From Hysterangium stoloniferum (taxonomy: Eukaryota; Basidiomycota; Agaricomycetes; Hysterangiales; Hysterangiaceae): a stretch of 64,000 bases of DNA. The notes below the pieces were generated by a model. It saw only the letters and a program-made list of their open reading frames with translations. It did no database searches and had not been told where the DNA came from. The stretch is from contig WHVD01000050.1 of assembly GCA_015178975.1 (NCBI GenBank), positions 62,001 through 126,000 on the forward strand. The letters run 5' to 3'. Shown one piece after another: positions 34,430 through 47,300 of the stretch; the first letter of the stretch is position 1; every line of letters starts with the position of its first letter. The position numbers and the translations under genes were made by a program.

Positions 34430-36130
34430 CAGCCTACAATGTAATAAGAAAAAAGAATTTTAAATGTCTTAGTACTGATGATTAAGACAGACCTTCCTCA
34501 TATCTAACAAGCATTGTGACTGGTCCAGTATATTTGTAATTGTAGTTTTTGGCTTCTATTGCCATTGAACTTCGTAATCCTGACCCATGACTGCTGACAC
34601 AAATCACATTTATTTTCAACAGTTCTTAAATAGAAGTCAAAGAGTTTTCTATAATGTCAGAATTGAATGCCTCATTTGACAAAGTATTGATTCATCCTGA
34701 TGATAAAGTGTGAGGCTATTTTTGGAAACAAAGGCTCATGAATAGATACATATGTCAAATAAAGTCTTCAAGGGTTACAACAAATAATGATACACTGAAT
34801 AGGAAATGGAGTATAGTACTGATTTTCTGACTGCCTTCCCTCACTCCTTTTGTTGCCCTTTTATGCCTTTGAATGTTAGTCAATGACCCTACTATGACAT
34901 AAGATATGAGATCACATATGAAATAATGAATGGTGTCAATCTGAGACAAGTCAAAGGTTAAGTCAAAGAATGTCAGGAGTATCAAAGATAGTCGAGTAAA
35001 AGAGTCAAAGGGTTGTTGGAGGTTTTGTCAGAAATGGTCTTGTAAGGGTTGTAACTCTCAACAGTTCAGGTCACTGCATGACATATATCCTGTAAGACAC
35101 CCAGAAATGCTACAAAGTCTTTTGGGAATGCTTTTGATGAGCTGGTAATTGAATATTTCCCCACTCCAGCCAATTTTCCCTTGTGTCCTTGATGGCCATA
35201 TACAAGTGATGTGCCCAATACTGCTGGGAATATAGGTGAACAGCAAGAACAATAAGACATATTGGGAAATAGGGAACTTAGGTGTCAATAATACAGCTGA
35301 CATGGTCAGGATCAATGTCAGATACCACCAAATATACATCTTAATATTATTGCATAAGGACCAGAGACAAGTGTTGACCAAACTTCATGAGGATCAGGCC
35401 CCAAGTTGGTGCCAAGATCAGGGTGGATCTTGGTTGCAGAGTCAGAGCCAAAGACAAGGTAATGTACATTTCTGCTCTCCCTCTATTATGCCCTTATTCT
35501 GTTCTTCTCCCCATCATGCCACTGTTGGTAATACTTGTCTTCGGTGAGTTAGTAATAGATTGTTTACATTTACAACTTGTTCAAAGTGTGGGAACAAAAT
35601 TTAATATTTGCACTATATATATATGGGATGCACCCTTCGTAGCTATGGTATCTAGCACACCCGAAAGATAGGAGCATGACCTTGCACATTTTTTAATACC
35701 GTAAGGTTTATGGTCCGACTACCCATACTCTGTGACCTAGTTGGTCTACATCTATTTCCTATTTCCCTTATGTTTTCCGGGACTGAGGACTTGGGACTTT
35801 TGTTAAGAGTTTCCTGTATGAGTGTAAGGCTGCTGTCAATTGCAGCCTCACTGAGTCTCAGTCCAACATTGATAGGACTCGAGTATATTCATCTGAGAAT
35901 GGAGACTGCTTACACGATAGTGACGGTAGGTAAAAACGATAATGAAAAAAACTACTACGTGCGTTTATCCTAATTATATAAGGAAGTGGATACTAAATAT
36001 TAAAGGTCCATTGTGGTAAGCTTCACCAGGCTTACAATGAGTGAGACCTTATTTTCTCTGAAAGCATCATCGGCTAACAACCCAGCTTCTCCGACGGAAT
36101 TATATACACTATATACCAATTTACAATAAC
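34430..36130. other. Unassigned DNA between the minisatellite and the right arm
   Basis: CpG-poor up to about 35500, then more CpG-containing. Open frames of 64-107 codons on both strands have no recognisable features. No LTR ends with target duplications were found. Confidence 0.35.
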
Positions 36131-36144
36131 GATATGACATATGA

Positions 36145-36830
36145 GTTATGGCTGATATCGATATTCAGGATGCTGTGAGCCAAGCTCATCGATCTCCGTC
36201 TCAATTTCCTACTTAATCAATGACCGCTGTAAACCTGGTGGCTTACAGCATTCACCATAGCCACACATAGTACTATTTTAGATAGATGATTTTACTTACC
36301 GTCATCATCGTATATCGTGCTCACTGTTCTCGAGGAATACAGTTTAGTCCTATCAACATCTGGACCAATGCCAATGCAAGGCTACATTAGAGAGCAACCT
36401 TTCAACCGCCCTCGCCGCGGTCACTTTTGGCATACTCCCAGTTAATGTACAGTACTTGTTGAGAAAGAGAAAGATAGATGATGAAGACGCTCGCTAAATT
36501 CGCGGACTGCGAAAGATGGGGGGGGTTGCCCATAAAATATAATTATTCGTAATAACGTACGATGGTAGGCAAAAAGAATGACTAATCCCCGCAATGAAAG
36601 AGTATTCATTGAAATGATCCAACGCGCAAAGGCCAAGCTACAAGAAACAGATCTACTAATGATTAGTACATGCCATTTAGCCTGAAAAAGGAAGTTTATG
36701 TAAAAATTACATCAACGCAGGATGAGACCTGGGTGAATACTCCTTTGGAACGATGCATCTGACAAAATATTATTATTGGCAGTCCCTTCCAAGAGAAGTG
36801 TACGTTCGTCCTCTCTCAGTAACCGGGAGT
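36145..36830 (-). pseudogene. MFS transporter remnant with internal deletion, carrying a solo LTR
   Basis: Minus strand: the exon 6 end (LLREDERTLLLEGTANNN, SFQRSIHPGLILR near 36710-36830), exon 7 (LRGLVILFAYH near 36590) and part of exon 8 near 36500. The sequence then jumps to exon 12 (WENAKSDRGE near 36420) and the C-terminal coding end near 36145. Exons 9-11 are missing. It lies directly downstream of the intact gene at 37027, as its left-arm counterpart at 6324 lies downstream of 3681. Confidence 0.78.
36228..36404 (+). repeat. Short solo LTR, 177 bp, target duplication ACCGC
   Basis: TGTAAACCTGG...CAACCTTTCA with ACCGC at 36223-36227 and 36405-36409, inserted in exon 12 of the transporter remnant. 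Homologous to 20398-20588. Confidence 0.85.
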
Positions 36831-39800
36831 TGCTTGGGTGATAGTGGGATGAATACACGTAGTTATTAAGGCATTTTTAAAATATATTGTCCAGCCTGCA
36901 CAGGGAAGCCTAATAAGTAGAGATTTGGTTCCCATGGGTTATCCGGAACCTTTGAAAGCTAGTAAATAAGGTTGAGGAGAAGGAGTTACATACACTATAT
37001 AATTTTACAACGATACGACATGTGAGTTATGGTTGATACCGATATTCAGGATGCTGTGAGCCAAGCTCATCGAGCTCCATCTGCGATTTCCCAATTAATC
37101 GATCATCGCGCTCACCGCGCTCTCTTTTCGCATTCTCCCAGTGAACGTACAGTACTCCAATAATGGCCAGAATAAAAGAAATACACGTAGCCGCCAGATT
37201 CAGGGAAAAGCCATGACGACTAGCAAATTGTTGGAGACTGCAAGGTCACAAAGCACAGACGGCGTACTATTTTGGAGCATCACTTGGCAAATACGCCCAA
37301 ACACTGGCATATAACGTTTTTTCAGCGAAAATAAAGCCAAGGATACGAACACGTTACCTTATAAGAGAACCGATAGCACCTACTCCAGTTACGATAGCGA
37401 TGTTCGTGGCACGCACTGTCTCTGGAGCTGAATTTTCAACAGCCCAAGAGAGGAAAAGTGCGACACTTGACGCGGTTCCCCCAAAGGCGAGGAAGCATGC
37501 TCCGTATCTGAGATGGTTCAAATCTCGAACTTGAGAACTTGAAGCATATAGCGAGAGACGTACCGGATATGAGAATCATCTGATACAACCAAAATTCCAT
37601 AGCCAACGATGGTGACTATGGAAGCGATAGCAATAAAAATTCCGCGTTGTCGTAGCCGGTATGACATATACGCGTTCCCAGCGGCACAAGCACCTTGCAC
37701 GAGTTGCGGTGGGACTGTCCGTAGTTGTGTTTCAACGGTCGCTAATAAAATTAATCATTGAGCAAGAGCAAGAAAAAAGCTAGAAAAAAGCTCACTGAAT
37801 TTTCCAACTGCAAAGGACAGAAGAGTGTCGGCCATATAATATAATATTTGTAACTGGTAACAACTTACGGCTTGCGATGATAGTAGGCAAAAATACAACT
37901 AATCCTTGCAATGAAATATTGACTAATAGGTAACCCAAAGCGCAAATGCAAACCTACAGTAGATAATTATAAATTAAGATACGCCATATAGGATTTAAAA
38001 AAAGAAAGAAGTTTACGTGAAAGGTGAATGAACGCAGGATGAGACGTGGGTGAATTCTCCTTTGGGAAAATGCATCTATTGAATTACTATTTGTTGCAGT
38101 CTCTTCCACAAGTATGCGTTCATCCTCCGTCAATAGCCAGAAATTCTCGGGGCGATTTGGGATGAAGAACAGGCAGAGTATCCCAATCGGGGTGGTAATG
38201 ATCCCCTCCACTAGAAAAATCTTCCGCCAAGAGGTAACTGACCCTATTGAATCAATAGATAACAGTCCTGATGCGACGAAACCGCCAACTATGGAGCAAG
38301 AGCAAGTTAGTCTAAGGAAACGTGGAGAGAAATTTGGGACTGACGAGCGCCAGACAGAGAACCTCCACATAGTAAAAAAATAGAGATGCGCATTATCAAC
38401 TCGGACCTTGGGTAGTACTTTGATTACATCATTACCCGTGCCATTTACTATGTCAGACATGACACTCACAAGACTGAGTACGTACACGATCCCTGGGACC
38501 AAACCGCCTTCAGTGAGTCCCAACATTATACGAGTCGCCAGGAACCCCGCATAATTATCAATGAACGCTGTGGATATTGATACGATTCCGAATGATATGA
38601 CTAAGAATGCAAGCCAAACTGGACCGATGCGCCTTAAAGCAATATTTGATGGAAGTTGGCAGCCAATATACTAAAACATATAGCAAGCTAGATGGCGATC
38701 AAACGCGAGAGAAGACTGACAGTGACATAAAATAGGGAAATCCCGATGTTAAAGTCCAGACCTTTCAAGCCCAGGTCGTGCTCGAATCCTAATATTTGGA
38801 GACGCTTTAATCAAAATTCTCACGATATAAAAGTGCATAATTTACCTGCTATTTTCGCATTCCCTATAGAAATACTGCTTTTAATATACAAGCTAAGATT
38901 GAAAAGACGATACATACCGACTGCTGCTTTGTCCATGCTCATAATGAGAAATAGGAGCGCCAACATAGGCAGGAGGGTTATATCTAGCTTGCGAAGGAGA
39001 CGCTTCTTGGTCAAGTTGGAGTCCAACGTCGCTTTTGGTCGATGCATATTGGACTATTGAACGAGAACGAAAAATCAGGCTGGGTTAAAGTAGGAAGGAA
39101 GAGATATTATATTGGATTATCTATTGATCCTCATATTTACGGGTGGGAGTATTATTAGTTCACATCAATATGTAGCCCCCCCCTGGTGGCAAGGGTTTTT
39201 TCCATTGTCAGCAGAACCAGACAAGCGCCACACCTGGAACATGACATATCGTTCGATATTAATTCAAGTGACAGGATGCCTCATATGCATGTCAAGCGCC
39301 AGTTCTCAAGCCCTTACTTATTGCCAATTCAAGGAAAGAGCAGGCTAATGGAATAGGATACACTTAGATCTCCGGGCGTGAGAAGGGGAAAGTTCCCGTT
39401 TGAGAGGGTTTTTTCTATAATCGCAATTTATTTAATAAAGCCTTCGGACCAGATACTCGAAAGACCTAGTCCCTCATCCCTAGCCTTTAATCCTATTCCT
39501 AAAACACTACATTTTCCCCCAAGTCCCAAATCTCACCTGTAAACCCCCTTTGGTCTGCTGAATGTGTGCGCCAAATTCTGAATGTTAGTGGTTGCTTAGT
39601 TACATATCACTGGCATTATAATGAGGAACTCTCCCGACATTCGGAAAGCCGTAAGCTGAGACCCGACCTGAATGTGCTGTTGACCCATTTATCACTTAGA
39701 TAACAATTATTCTCACAATCTGTCTTCAACCAGGTCTGTACGTACCATCGTCAGTGTATATTTACACGGGGTTGAATTGACATCACTACAATAATCAACT

Positions 39801-40450
39801 TGGCGATGGTGACGAAATTATGATGTTACGTTAGGTAGCCTGTGATTGATAGACAGGACTGGCGGAATGCGCACCAGCTAGAGCCTTGAAAGGCGATGGG
39901 TTAGTACCACTCTCAAAGACATTCACTGGATCGATTTCTTCAAATTTCTAAGTTTCTTCTCGGAACACTTCTATGGAAAAGCGCAAACAAAGAAAAAAGT
40001 TGATTAATACTTATATTCACACTATCTATGTCTGTATTGTTACATAAGTAAATAGTTCAGAAAAAAGGAATAGAAGACATAAATTGCATTTTGGCAACAA
40101 ACATGTTTTACTTTGAGTCAATTTTATAGAGATAAAAGTTACCATGGAAAAAAATACTACTTACGGCTTACTTGACCTTGCAGGGAAGGAACTGAGGAAT
40201 TTACTCTATAAAGTCAAAAGATATAAATGGTATCTGTTTGCGTTGTTTTAGCAATCAATCAAAAGTAATTAATAAATTCACCCTGCTTCCCACATACCTC
40301 TTGGGTTCAGATCCATTGTGCCTTGCGTTGACATAATTGACATGATTCATAAAAATTCGCGACATCTGAACGGCAGCAATAACGAAAAGTACGTACTGGT
40401 CTTCGACATGCCTATAGAGTGAGGTAATACTTACCGAGCTGCGGAACTCG
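36480..40450 (-). repeat. Right arm of the large inverted duplication (partner 1660-6690)
   Basis: Reverse-complement match to the left arm over the transporter gene, its upstream DNA to about 40445 and its downstream remnant. It lacks the left-arm insertions at about 1975-2540 and at 5886-6318. Confidence 0.85.
37027..39047 (-). CDS. MFS transporter, anion:cation symporter (allantoate permease-like) family; inverted paralogue of 3681-5694
   Basis: Same 12-exon structure as the left copy. The start is the ATG at 39045-39047 (MHRPKATLDSNLTKKRLLRK) and the stop is at 37027-37029 after HPEYRYQP. I followed every junction: GT..AG is kept at each, including the 18-nt (GNAKIAG) and 12-nt (LGKF) micro-exons, and the frame stays open for about 471 aa. 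Exon 11 uses a shifted donor context yet still joins in frame (APK-Y-RHGFSLN). Key segments: YIGCQLPSNIALRRIG, RIMLGLTEGGLVPGIVYVL, YYPRSELIMRISIFLLCGG and TSWRKIFLVEGIITTPIGI. Two diverged copies that both keep frame and splice sites suggest selection after duplication. Substrate unknown. Confidence 0.85.
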
Positions 40451-40689
40451 TCAATCCGCTAAGAAATAATTGAAGTTAGTCCTTGAAAGGAGATGTTGTC
40501 AAATAGGTATTCCAGCCCGTATATGGAAGCCTAGTAGGTAGAGAATCAGTTCCCGTGGTTTGTCTGATTCCTGCCTAGGATGAGAAAGATGTGCAATGGA
40601 GTTGAAATTCAAAGGACCGTGTCATGACGCGCTCCTTCATGCTTTACATCTCCACATGTTCGCTGCGTCATCAACTTCATTTGGTTTGA

Positions 40690-40870
40690 GCAGAGTGAGT
40701 TCCCTCTCTGACAATATCTTAGAAGTTTCTATCATCAGGGAAAACGAGCAGAATCACTTCCCTTGAATTTCTCGATACAGTAGTAATTATCCCCTTCACA
40801 ACGACAATCTTCCGCCGTGATAAGACAGATCGCATGGAAACAAACTGTAACCCATGCGATCAGACCCCCA
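40690..40870 (-). pseudogene. Fragment of a further MFS transporter
   Basis: The minus strand reads RKIVVVKGIITTV followed by LLVFPDDRNF, matching the RKIFLVEGIITT..LFFLPDDPE stretch of exon 6 in the intact paralogues, with a stop after the Phe. Upstream and downstream exons are not found. The preceding 40500-40600 resembles the transporter 3' flank also seen at 36894-36975. Confidence 0.65.
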
Positions 40871-40899
40871 ACTCTGTGGAGTGAAGAAGTAATGAGGAA

Positions 40900-42270
40900 A
40901 ACATATCATTGAAGGTATCTTATCGATGACGTAACGCAGCCCTCCGATCTTCGGTAATATTCATGGGAAATATATGATGGGGTTTTCATGTAAGATAAGA
41001 TACACGACATCTAAACTAAGGTAACAGTGCGCTGATCTTTGTCTTTGTCCATGTTTGGGTGAGTGGACCCCCGGTGGACACGAATCCAGGGGCCACAGGC
41101 TCCATTGCACAAAACATGCTGATGGGGACATGAGTGAGCCCAATGAAAGAATGGAGCAGAGGCACAGAGGGCTGGGAGTGAACATATCACGAATGTCACC
41201 AAAAGAATGCAGTTGAAGGATCCTGCCAGGATGAGGAGAGGGAAGACAGAGAAGCTGTGTCTTCAAAGAGCCACTGAATTGTCATAGGAACATGGGTTGC
41301 AAAGGGCTGACGTGGTCAGCATAGTGTAGGGTAGCCATTATGGTTCAATCATAGGAACATGGCAACGATGGGGTGATGAAGTCGTAGTATAAGCCATTAT
41401 GGTTCAAAGATCCGGAGTGGTTTTCAGAAAGGCAGGATGGACTTCAAAAGGGTTGAAGGATATCTGAGCCACCCATTTTCCGAACCCCCTGCTGGGAAGG
41501 ATGAATGGACCCTCTATGGGCAGTGCCAAAACTAGAGTGGTGTCCGGGTGGAGATTCCAAAGAAAAAGAAAATTACTCAAGGAACGCCTGAGCAATCCTT
41601 GAGGGCCAGCCACTCAGACGATGGTGGCAAGAGACAAAAGGCAGCAGGAGCTGACTCCACGATGGCGGAGCTTAAAAGGGGAAACATTCCCATTACAAAG
41701 AACATGTACTAACGGAATTAGTCCACTCCATGAGTCAGCATTTGGGTTAGGGTTAGTGGGCGCTTAGGTGGCCAAAATCAGTTGATGTACCCTCACCTAT
41801 TCAACTTGTAATTCCATTTTGAGGATTTTTAAGTAATATAATGAAATTAAATACATCTATGGTCCAATTATTATGATTTGATGTTGCTGACAGGGCAGTA
41901 GCTGGTGAAAGACCAGGGCTCAAATGGGTGCTTATATACAGTATAGTTAGGGGTTTAACTGATATGTATCTTAAGTGAAGGGTGTTCCACCATTGTCTTG
42001 CTGTATGGACATTGGCAAAATCTATCCAGCAGAGAAACCTGCTGGCCTTGGTCTATGATCTGTCAGCTTCATTGATCATTGATCTTAGTTGAAGCCTCCC
42101 TCTCCTGACAGGTGTACCCTCCATTTGTATACTACCCACCATTGGGCCTCAAGATTCTCAGAATTTCAGTGCACTCATTTTGGCATCAATCCATTTCCCC
42201 TAGCCACCCTCTACCTTAGCTGACAAAGTTTGATCTTTGGAGAAAACTGATTGTGGTGAATGATATGGTG
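40900..42270. other. Unassigned region beyond the right arm
   Basis: Minus-strand frames at 40961-41266 and 41404-41613 contain Cys/Pro/His-rich or ordinary sequence without a known domain. Nothing can be assigned. Confidence 0.3.
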
Positions 42271-42276
42271 GTAGTT

Positions 42277-42425
42277 GCCCAGCAAGCAATAAATTGTGCC
42301 ATGGGGCAATGATGATGGGTCGCTCAGAGGCGATAAAATGTACTATGGGGTACATATGATAGTTCGCTCAGAGGCGATAAAATGCACCATGGGGCACATG
42401 TGACAGTTCGCTCAGAGCGATAGTA
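42277..42425 (+). repeat. 44-bp tandem repeat, about three units
   Basis: Units begin CGCTCAGAGGCGATAAAATG at 42321 and 42365, with a shortened third at 42409 and a partial one before. Each holds a near-palindrome around CCATGGGG or GTAC..GTAC. No coding role is evident; the minus-strand frame 42324-42563 runs through it. Confidence 0.75.
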
Positions 42426-42429
42426 AGAT

Positions 42430-44149
42430 GACGGTGCATATTGACAGACAATGTTCTTGTCCAGCTTGGTCTCGATATATGTCAATGGTGTCTGGAGAAG
42501 TGGAACAGGGAGTGTAGATGTCATGATAAGGCGGCCGCTGGCTTCTGTGTCTGGGTCCGCCATGAGTCAGGAAAATAAAATAAAATATAACAATGTGAGG
42601 AAGATAGATTTCTCAACAAGTTGCTGTAGTTCTCATCTTTGGACGAGTGTAATGGTATGCAGCAAGTGGGACAGCATTACTGCAAGGGAGCTAAAATGAT
42701 CTCCTTTTGACTGGGGATGAAATAAACTGTAGGTCCACTGAACCTTGGGAATCCCACTTGCGCTTTCCATTGTTAATTGAAAGGACGAGGAGCACCCCAC
42801 TGCTTCGCTCAGATGCCATACCGACGTACCCTATGGAAATTGGTGTGTACAACCTGGTGCCTTGGCTTCTGTGTCAGAGAGGGGGAAAGAGATGTTGAAA
42901 GGATGGTAGACATGAATGTGGAAAGTTTACTGAACGTAAATACGTGGGCCACCTCCTTTCATTTGTGCAGTGTGTCGATTCCCAATGCTCCTCCTCACTG
43001 CTCTACTCCTCCTGTCGCATTGTGTCCTAAAGTAAGCCTAGACGGCCACGGAATCGAATAGGTTGGGTCTTCGCAAATTAATGGCGACAAGTGGTATTGT
43101 ATGGGTGTAAATAGTACACTAAAAAATTTGCACAGAGGCGATAGATGAAATGATGAGTATATGTGGGCAGAATTTGGAATAATGGGACAGTGTTGAGAAT
43201 GTTGAGCGCAGACGCAATAGATGTGGTGGCAATAAGACAATGGGGTGGACGCGATTATGTGCCAAAGTGAGTTGAAAGAGGTGTTGAAGGATGCTGGATA
43301 TGATGTGCACACAACGAGTGTGGTGAACAATGGACAGACACCATTACATGGTGAACCTAAACAAAGAGGGCCACTTTCGCAATTGTGGTGCGGTGTTCTC
43401 TTCTCAATGCTCCTCCTCACCACTCTCCTTCCCATTTTGCAGTGTCTTAACTCTCAATGCTCCTCCTCACCACTCTACTCCTCCTGTTACGTAGTTCCCC
43501 GCTGGAGACCTGAAAAGGAAACATGCAACCGAATAAATTGGGGTAACGTGAGACAAGATATGATCGGTTCGTCGCAAAGAAAAAAAACTCCTAGCTGCCT
43601 GTCGAATTAATGGTGACAAGTTACATTATATAAGTTGTCGATTGTAGAATGGGTTTAAAGTCTTGTGGATGAAATATATCCTAGTTTATGTAATTAATTC
43701 AAAGATGTTGCCATATTGGTCGTCCAGTCCTTGAGTCGAGTCATCGTGCATGAGATATCCTCAAGGTAGTCGAGTAATTGTAGCGACAATCAAGAGGTAT
43801 AGATTCAGCAAGACTGCTATCTCAAAAAAGCTGGTGGGGTACAAAGAGATGACGTTGGAAGAGGATAATGTAAAATTTTGTTCCGTTTAATATTTGAATA
43901 GAATTGTGGTAGATGTGATGGATGTATGTTCAAATGATAATTGTCGTGGCGACATGGTAGGAATGGGTGATTGACACCATGTGTAAGAACTTTGAGTCCC
44001 CTAAAGGGAATGTGGGGTGAAGAGCATTTTGAAGATGAATTTGCAGCCTGTGCAGAAAGTTTGTTTCAATTAGGTATGAGAATGTATGAAAGGGTCTTGT
44101 GGCTTGAAAACACAATTGGATGGTGTTTCATCATTCGTGTTATCTGGTG
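42430..44149. other. Unassigned DNA with an internal duplication; probable copia internal 5' region at its right end
   Basis: Segments near 42980-43100 and 43440-43625 share CTCAATGCTCCTCCTCAC-type blocks, CTACTCCTCCTGT, and AATTAATGG(C/T)GACAAGT, in the same order. The block sits left of a copia primer site and LTR, where a gag would be expected on the minus strand, but I could not find a gag frame. Open frames of 61-146 codons have no recognisable domain. Confidence 0.35.
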
Positions 44150-44154
44150 CGACC

Positions 44155-44167
44155 GGGGCCCATAACC
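44155..44167 (-). promoter_or_regulatory. Copia primer binding site (half tRNA-iMet type)
   Basis: The plus-strand string GGGGCCCATAACC directly abuts the LTR that begins at 44168; third occurrence in the window. Confidence 0.75.
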
Positions 44168-44355
44168 TGTTAAAATTCAAGACCCATATTATTAGGGAGT
44201 CATGGATAAGTATAACAGACTGGGTAACATAGTAACAGACTCTTCATATTTATACAAGGTGACACGGCCCTACATCCCCGTGTGTCCACAAGTTCCAGAG
44301 ACCACCCCTTTGTCATTCTAAAAATAGACACTGTTGTCCATGATGCTTTCCAACA
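44168..44355 (-). repeat. Copia 5' LTR, 188 bp, inserted in gypsy A copy 2
   Basis: In element orientation TGTTGGAAAGC...GAATTTTAACA, followed by the primer site. It begins exactly where gypsy A copy 2 breaks off in RNase H (..EDTKVTLSS). No matching 3' LTR was found to the left, so the copia is truncated or its other end is rearranged. Confidence 0.7.
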
Positions 44356-47300
44356 GGAGCTTAATGTGACTTTAGTGTCCTCAAAGGCTCTGATGTGTTG
44401 AGAGCTCCAAATCCAATGAAAGGCTTTCTTTAAGAGAGTGAATAATGGAGAGATGATCCATGAATAGAATGGTATATAAGCTGAGTAATACAGAACAATT
44501 GCAAGAAAGCACTGTGACTCTGCTATTTTAGTCAGTGGAGACAGTTCTAATATAGCATGGACCTTCTCTTGGTGGGTCAAGAAACCAAGTTGGGATACCT
44601 TATGCCCAAGTAGGAGGATGGTTGTACCCAATGTAGCACTTTGTTGGGGAGAGCATTATACTGGATGAGATTATAGCTTCTAGAACTTGATCCAAGTGGT
44701 TCAAATGATCTTCCCAGGTCTTGGAAAAAATCACAATATCACCTATATAAACTAGGCAAAAAATCCATAGATAAGGTGCAAGTCCAGCTTGCATAACCTG
44801 TTGGAAGATTGAGGGGCCATTTCTCAGTCTGAATAGCATTCATTTAAACTGCCACAGTCCTCTATGGGATCTGAAGGCGGTTTTCAGGTTATCTTCTTCT
44901 AACAGCTCCAGCTGGGTGAATCCAGCTAATGCATTAAAGGAGGACAGAATATTGGATCCAGATAGTGCCTGGATTATTTCTGATTGGCATGGTAATGGAA
45001 ACTAAGACTGTTTAGTTTTTGATAGTCTATCACTACTTGGAGTTTGTCGTTGCAATAGATGACAAAGGCTGGTGCCCCCCATGGGCTCTTGGATGGTTTG
45101 ATGACTCCTTGTTGAAACCAAGTGTCCATCTGTTTGTCAATGACCTTCCTATTAGCTGGAGAGGTCTGAAACATTGGCACTGAAATTAGTTGTGCATCAT
45201 TCTTCAATGGAATGCTAGCCTTAACATCAACCTGTCCTAGTCATCCATGAACTCCAAAGTCCTGAATGTTCCTAGTCAATACAGAACTAAGGCTGGGTGA
45301 GATGTCTACAGGGATATCAGGTCATAGGTTAACCAGTTTATGAAGGTCCTCAGAGTGAAACTTCTCAGTAGTGACTTCTGAAGTCTTAGGACCTGCAGGG
45401 TCAAAATCATCCCCCACTTCACACTTGAAGGATGGTTCAAATGATTGGGAGTTAAGAATTCTGTCCTCCTCTATTCTGGAGAGACTTTTGATGAGATGAG
45501 TCATTTTTGTTCTGGTTGACTGCATGATTTGTTTCTTGGTCACCAACCTAGGTTTCTGGGCCCACTTGCTGGCATTGTGGATTAGACCAATAGTTTCTCA
45601 CCTTCTGATAATTTGGGGCATCAGAGATGGATTAGTGAGGGGTATAGTGGCCTTTTCTTTAGAGATGTGGTAGAAGCTACAAGTATAGTCCCCATCCTCA
45701 TTTTGCAGAATAATCCCTTCAACTATCCACTTATCACCTGTGAGATCTCTGATATAAATGGGTATCAGTTTTGCTGATTCCAATTCAATCATGCAGTCCT
45801 CCAGTGCTGTGTGACTCTTTCAGTGTGCACTCCCTTGTCCAGTTTGGAAGTCAGCTTAGGTCAATCATTGGAGTGTTCCTCAAAAGGGGCTTTGCTAATT
45901 GAGAAGGTTAGAGGTTGTGATTTATTTGAGGAGCTAGCCAGGATAGACCCCACCCTCCTAAGAAGGATCAGTCTGGACCCTAATGGTTGGTCTCTCAGAG
46001 TCCCAATTTTGTAGTTAATGTGGAAATCTTCTCCTAGAAGGATTGGTCCCATCATTCCTCTGATGATGTAGGTTTCAGCTGTGAATCTGAGTAGTATTCC
46101 ATTCTCATCCTTGAGGTAGACAGGTATGTTGACCTATCCTAAGACCTTAGCATTACCAGTGAGAAGGTGCAATTTGAGACCCTGTTTTAACTTAGGTTGG
46201 TTCTCTAGTCCCTTATAAAAATCTTCTGAAATCAAAGACAGGTTGGCACCTGCATCCAATCTGATTTTAATGAGCTCAGAATAGTCCGATTCCCTATACA
46301 TCCTTATATGTATATGCAGTACAGAGATTCCTATGCTGGAGTAACCACTGGGATGGTCTTTTTTTCAATAGACAATGGTTGTGTCTTCTTTCATTATCCA
46401 GAAACACAATGAGACACCTTGCCTGCCTGAGGAGACAATCAATCTTAAAGTGTTCAAAGCTTCTGCAAGTCCAGCACTCTTTACAAGGCTTAGCAATGCT
46501 CCTTTTGTTGATCCTCTCAAAGAATTTCTCATGTTGTTTTCCTGATGCTGGGCTTGACTTTATTGTAGTGTTTCTATCTTTAGTTTCGCTAACAAGAACA
46601 TGACCACAAGTAGGCAAATTATTCCCAGTTGATAACTCTTCTTCAGTTTCAGGGCTACACTCCTATTCTGTGATCATAACTCTAGGCTTTTGGAACCAAT
46701 GACATTCTTGGTGTGTCTGATTTCAAGCATTGATGAGGGCCTCTTGCAGATTGTTCACATTTGTCTGTAAGCCCATGATTCTGTTGAGAGGTTGACCTTG
46801 TGGCAGGTAAAGCCATTCTGTGGATAGAGTCAGAATTAAAAGATGTCTCTGTTCCTTCTGATCTTGATGGAATCCATACAGCAAGTGATATAGCTTATTT
46901 TGACTGGATATACTAGACTGTGGTTTCACAATAATGATGAGGTTGGCAAAATCTCACTTCTTCCCATTTTAAAACCAAATATTCGCACCATCGAGTCCCT
47001 AGTAATCCTTCAACAATACCCCAAAGGAAAGATCTGTGAGACTGACTAAATTCAGTGTGGTGCTTGCAGTCTAAGGTGTTCCACCAGATCTTAGCATTAC
47101 CTTTGAGTTGTCTGGTAAGAGCAATCAACAGCAATGGACTCATTGATTTGGATATTCCCAACAGACTCATGATGTCCAGGATATATTCTAATGCCGTGGA
47201 ATGCTCCCATCATACTCAAGGAGATCAGACCATTTGATCTTGATGTTGTTAGTGTTAAGAGTAAGCACCCTGTCCTTAGTTAAATTGTTATTTCTGACAT

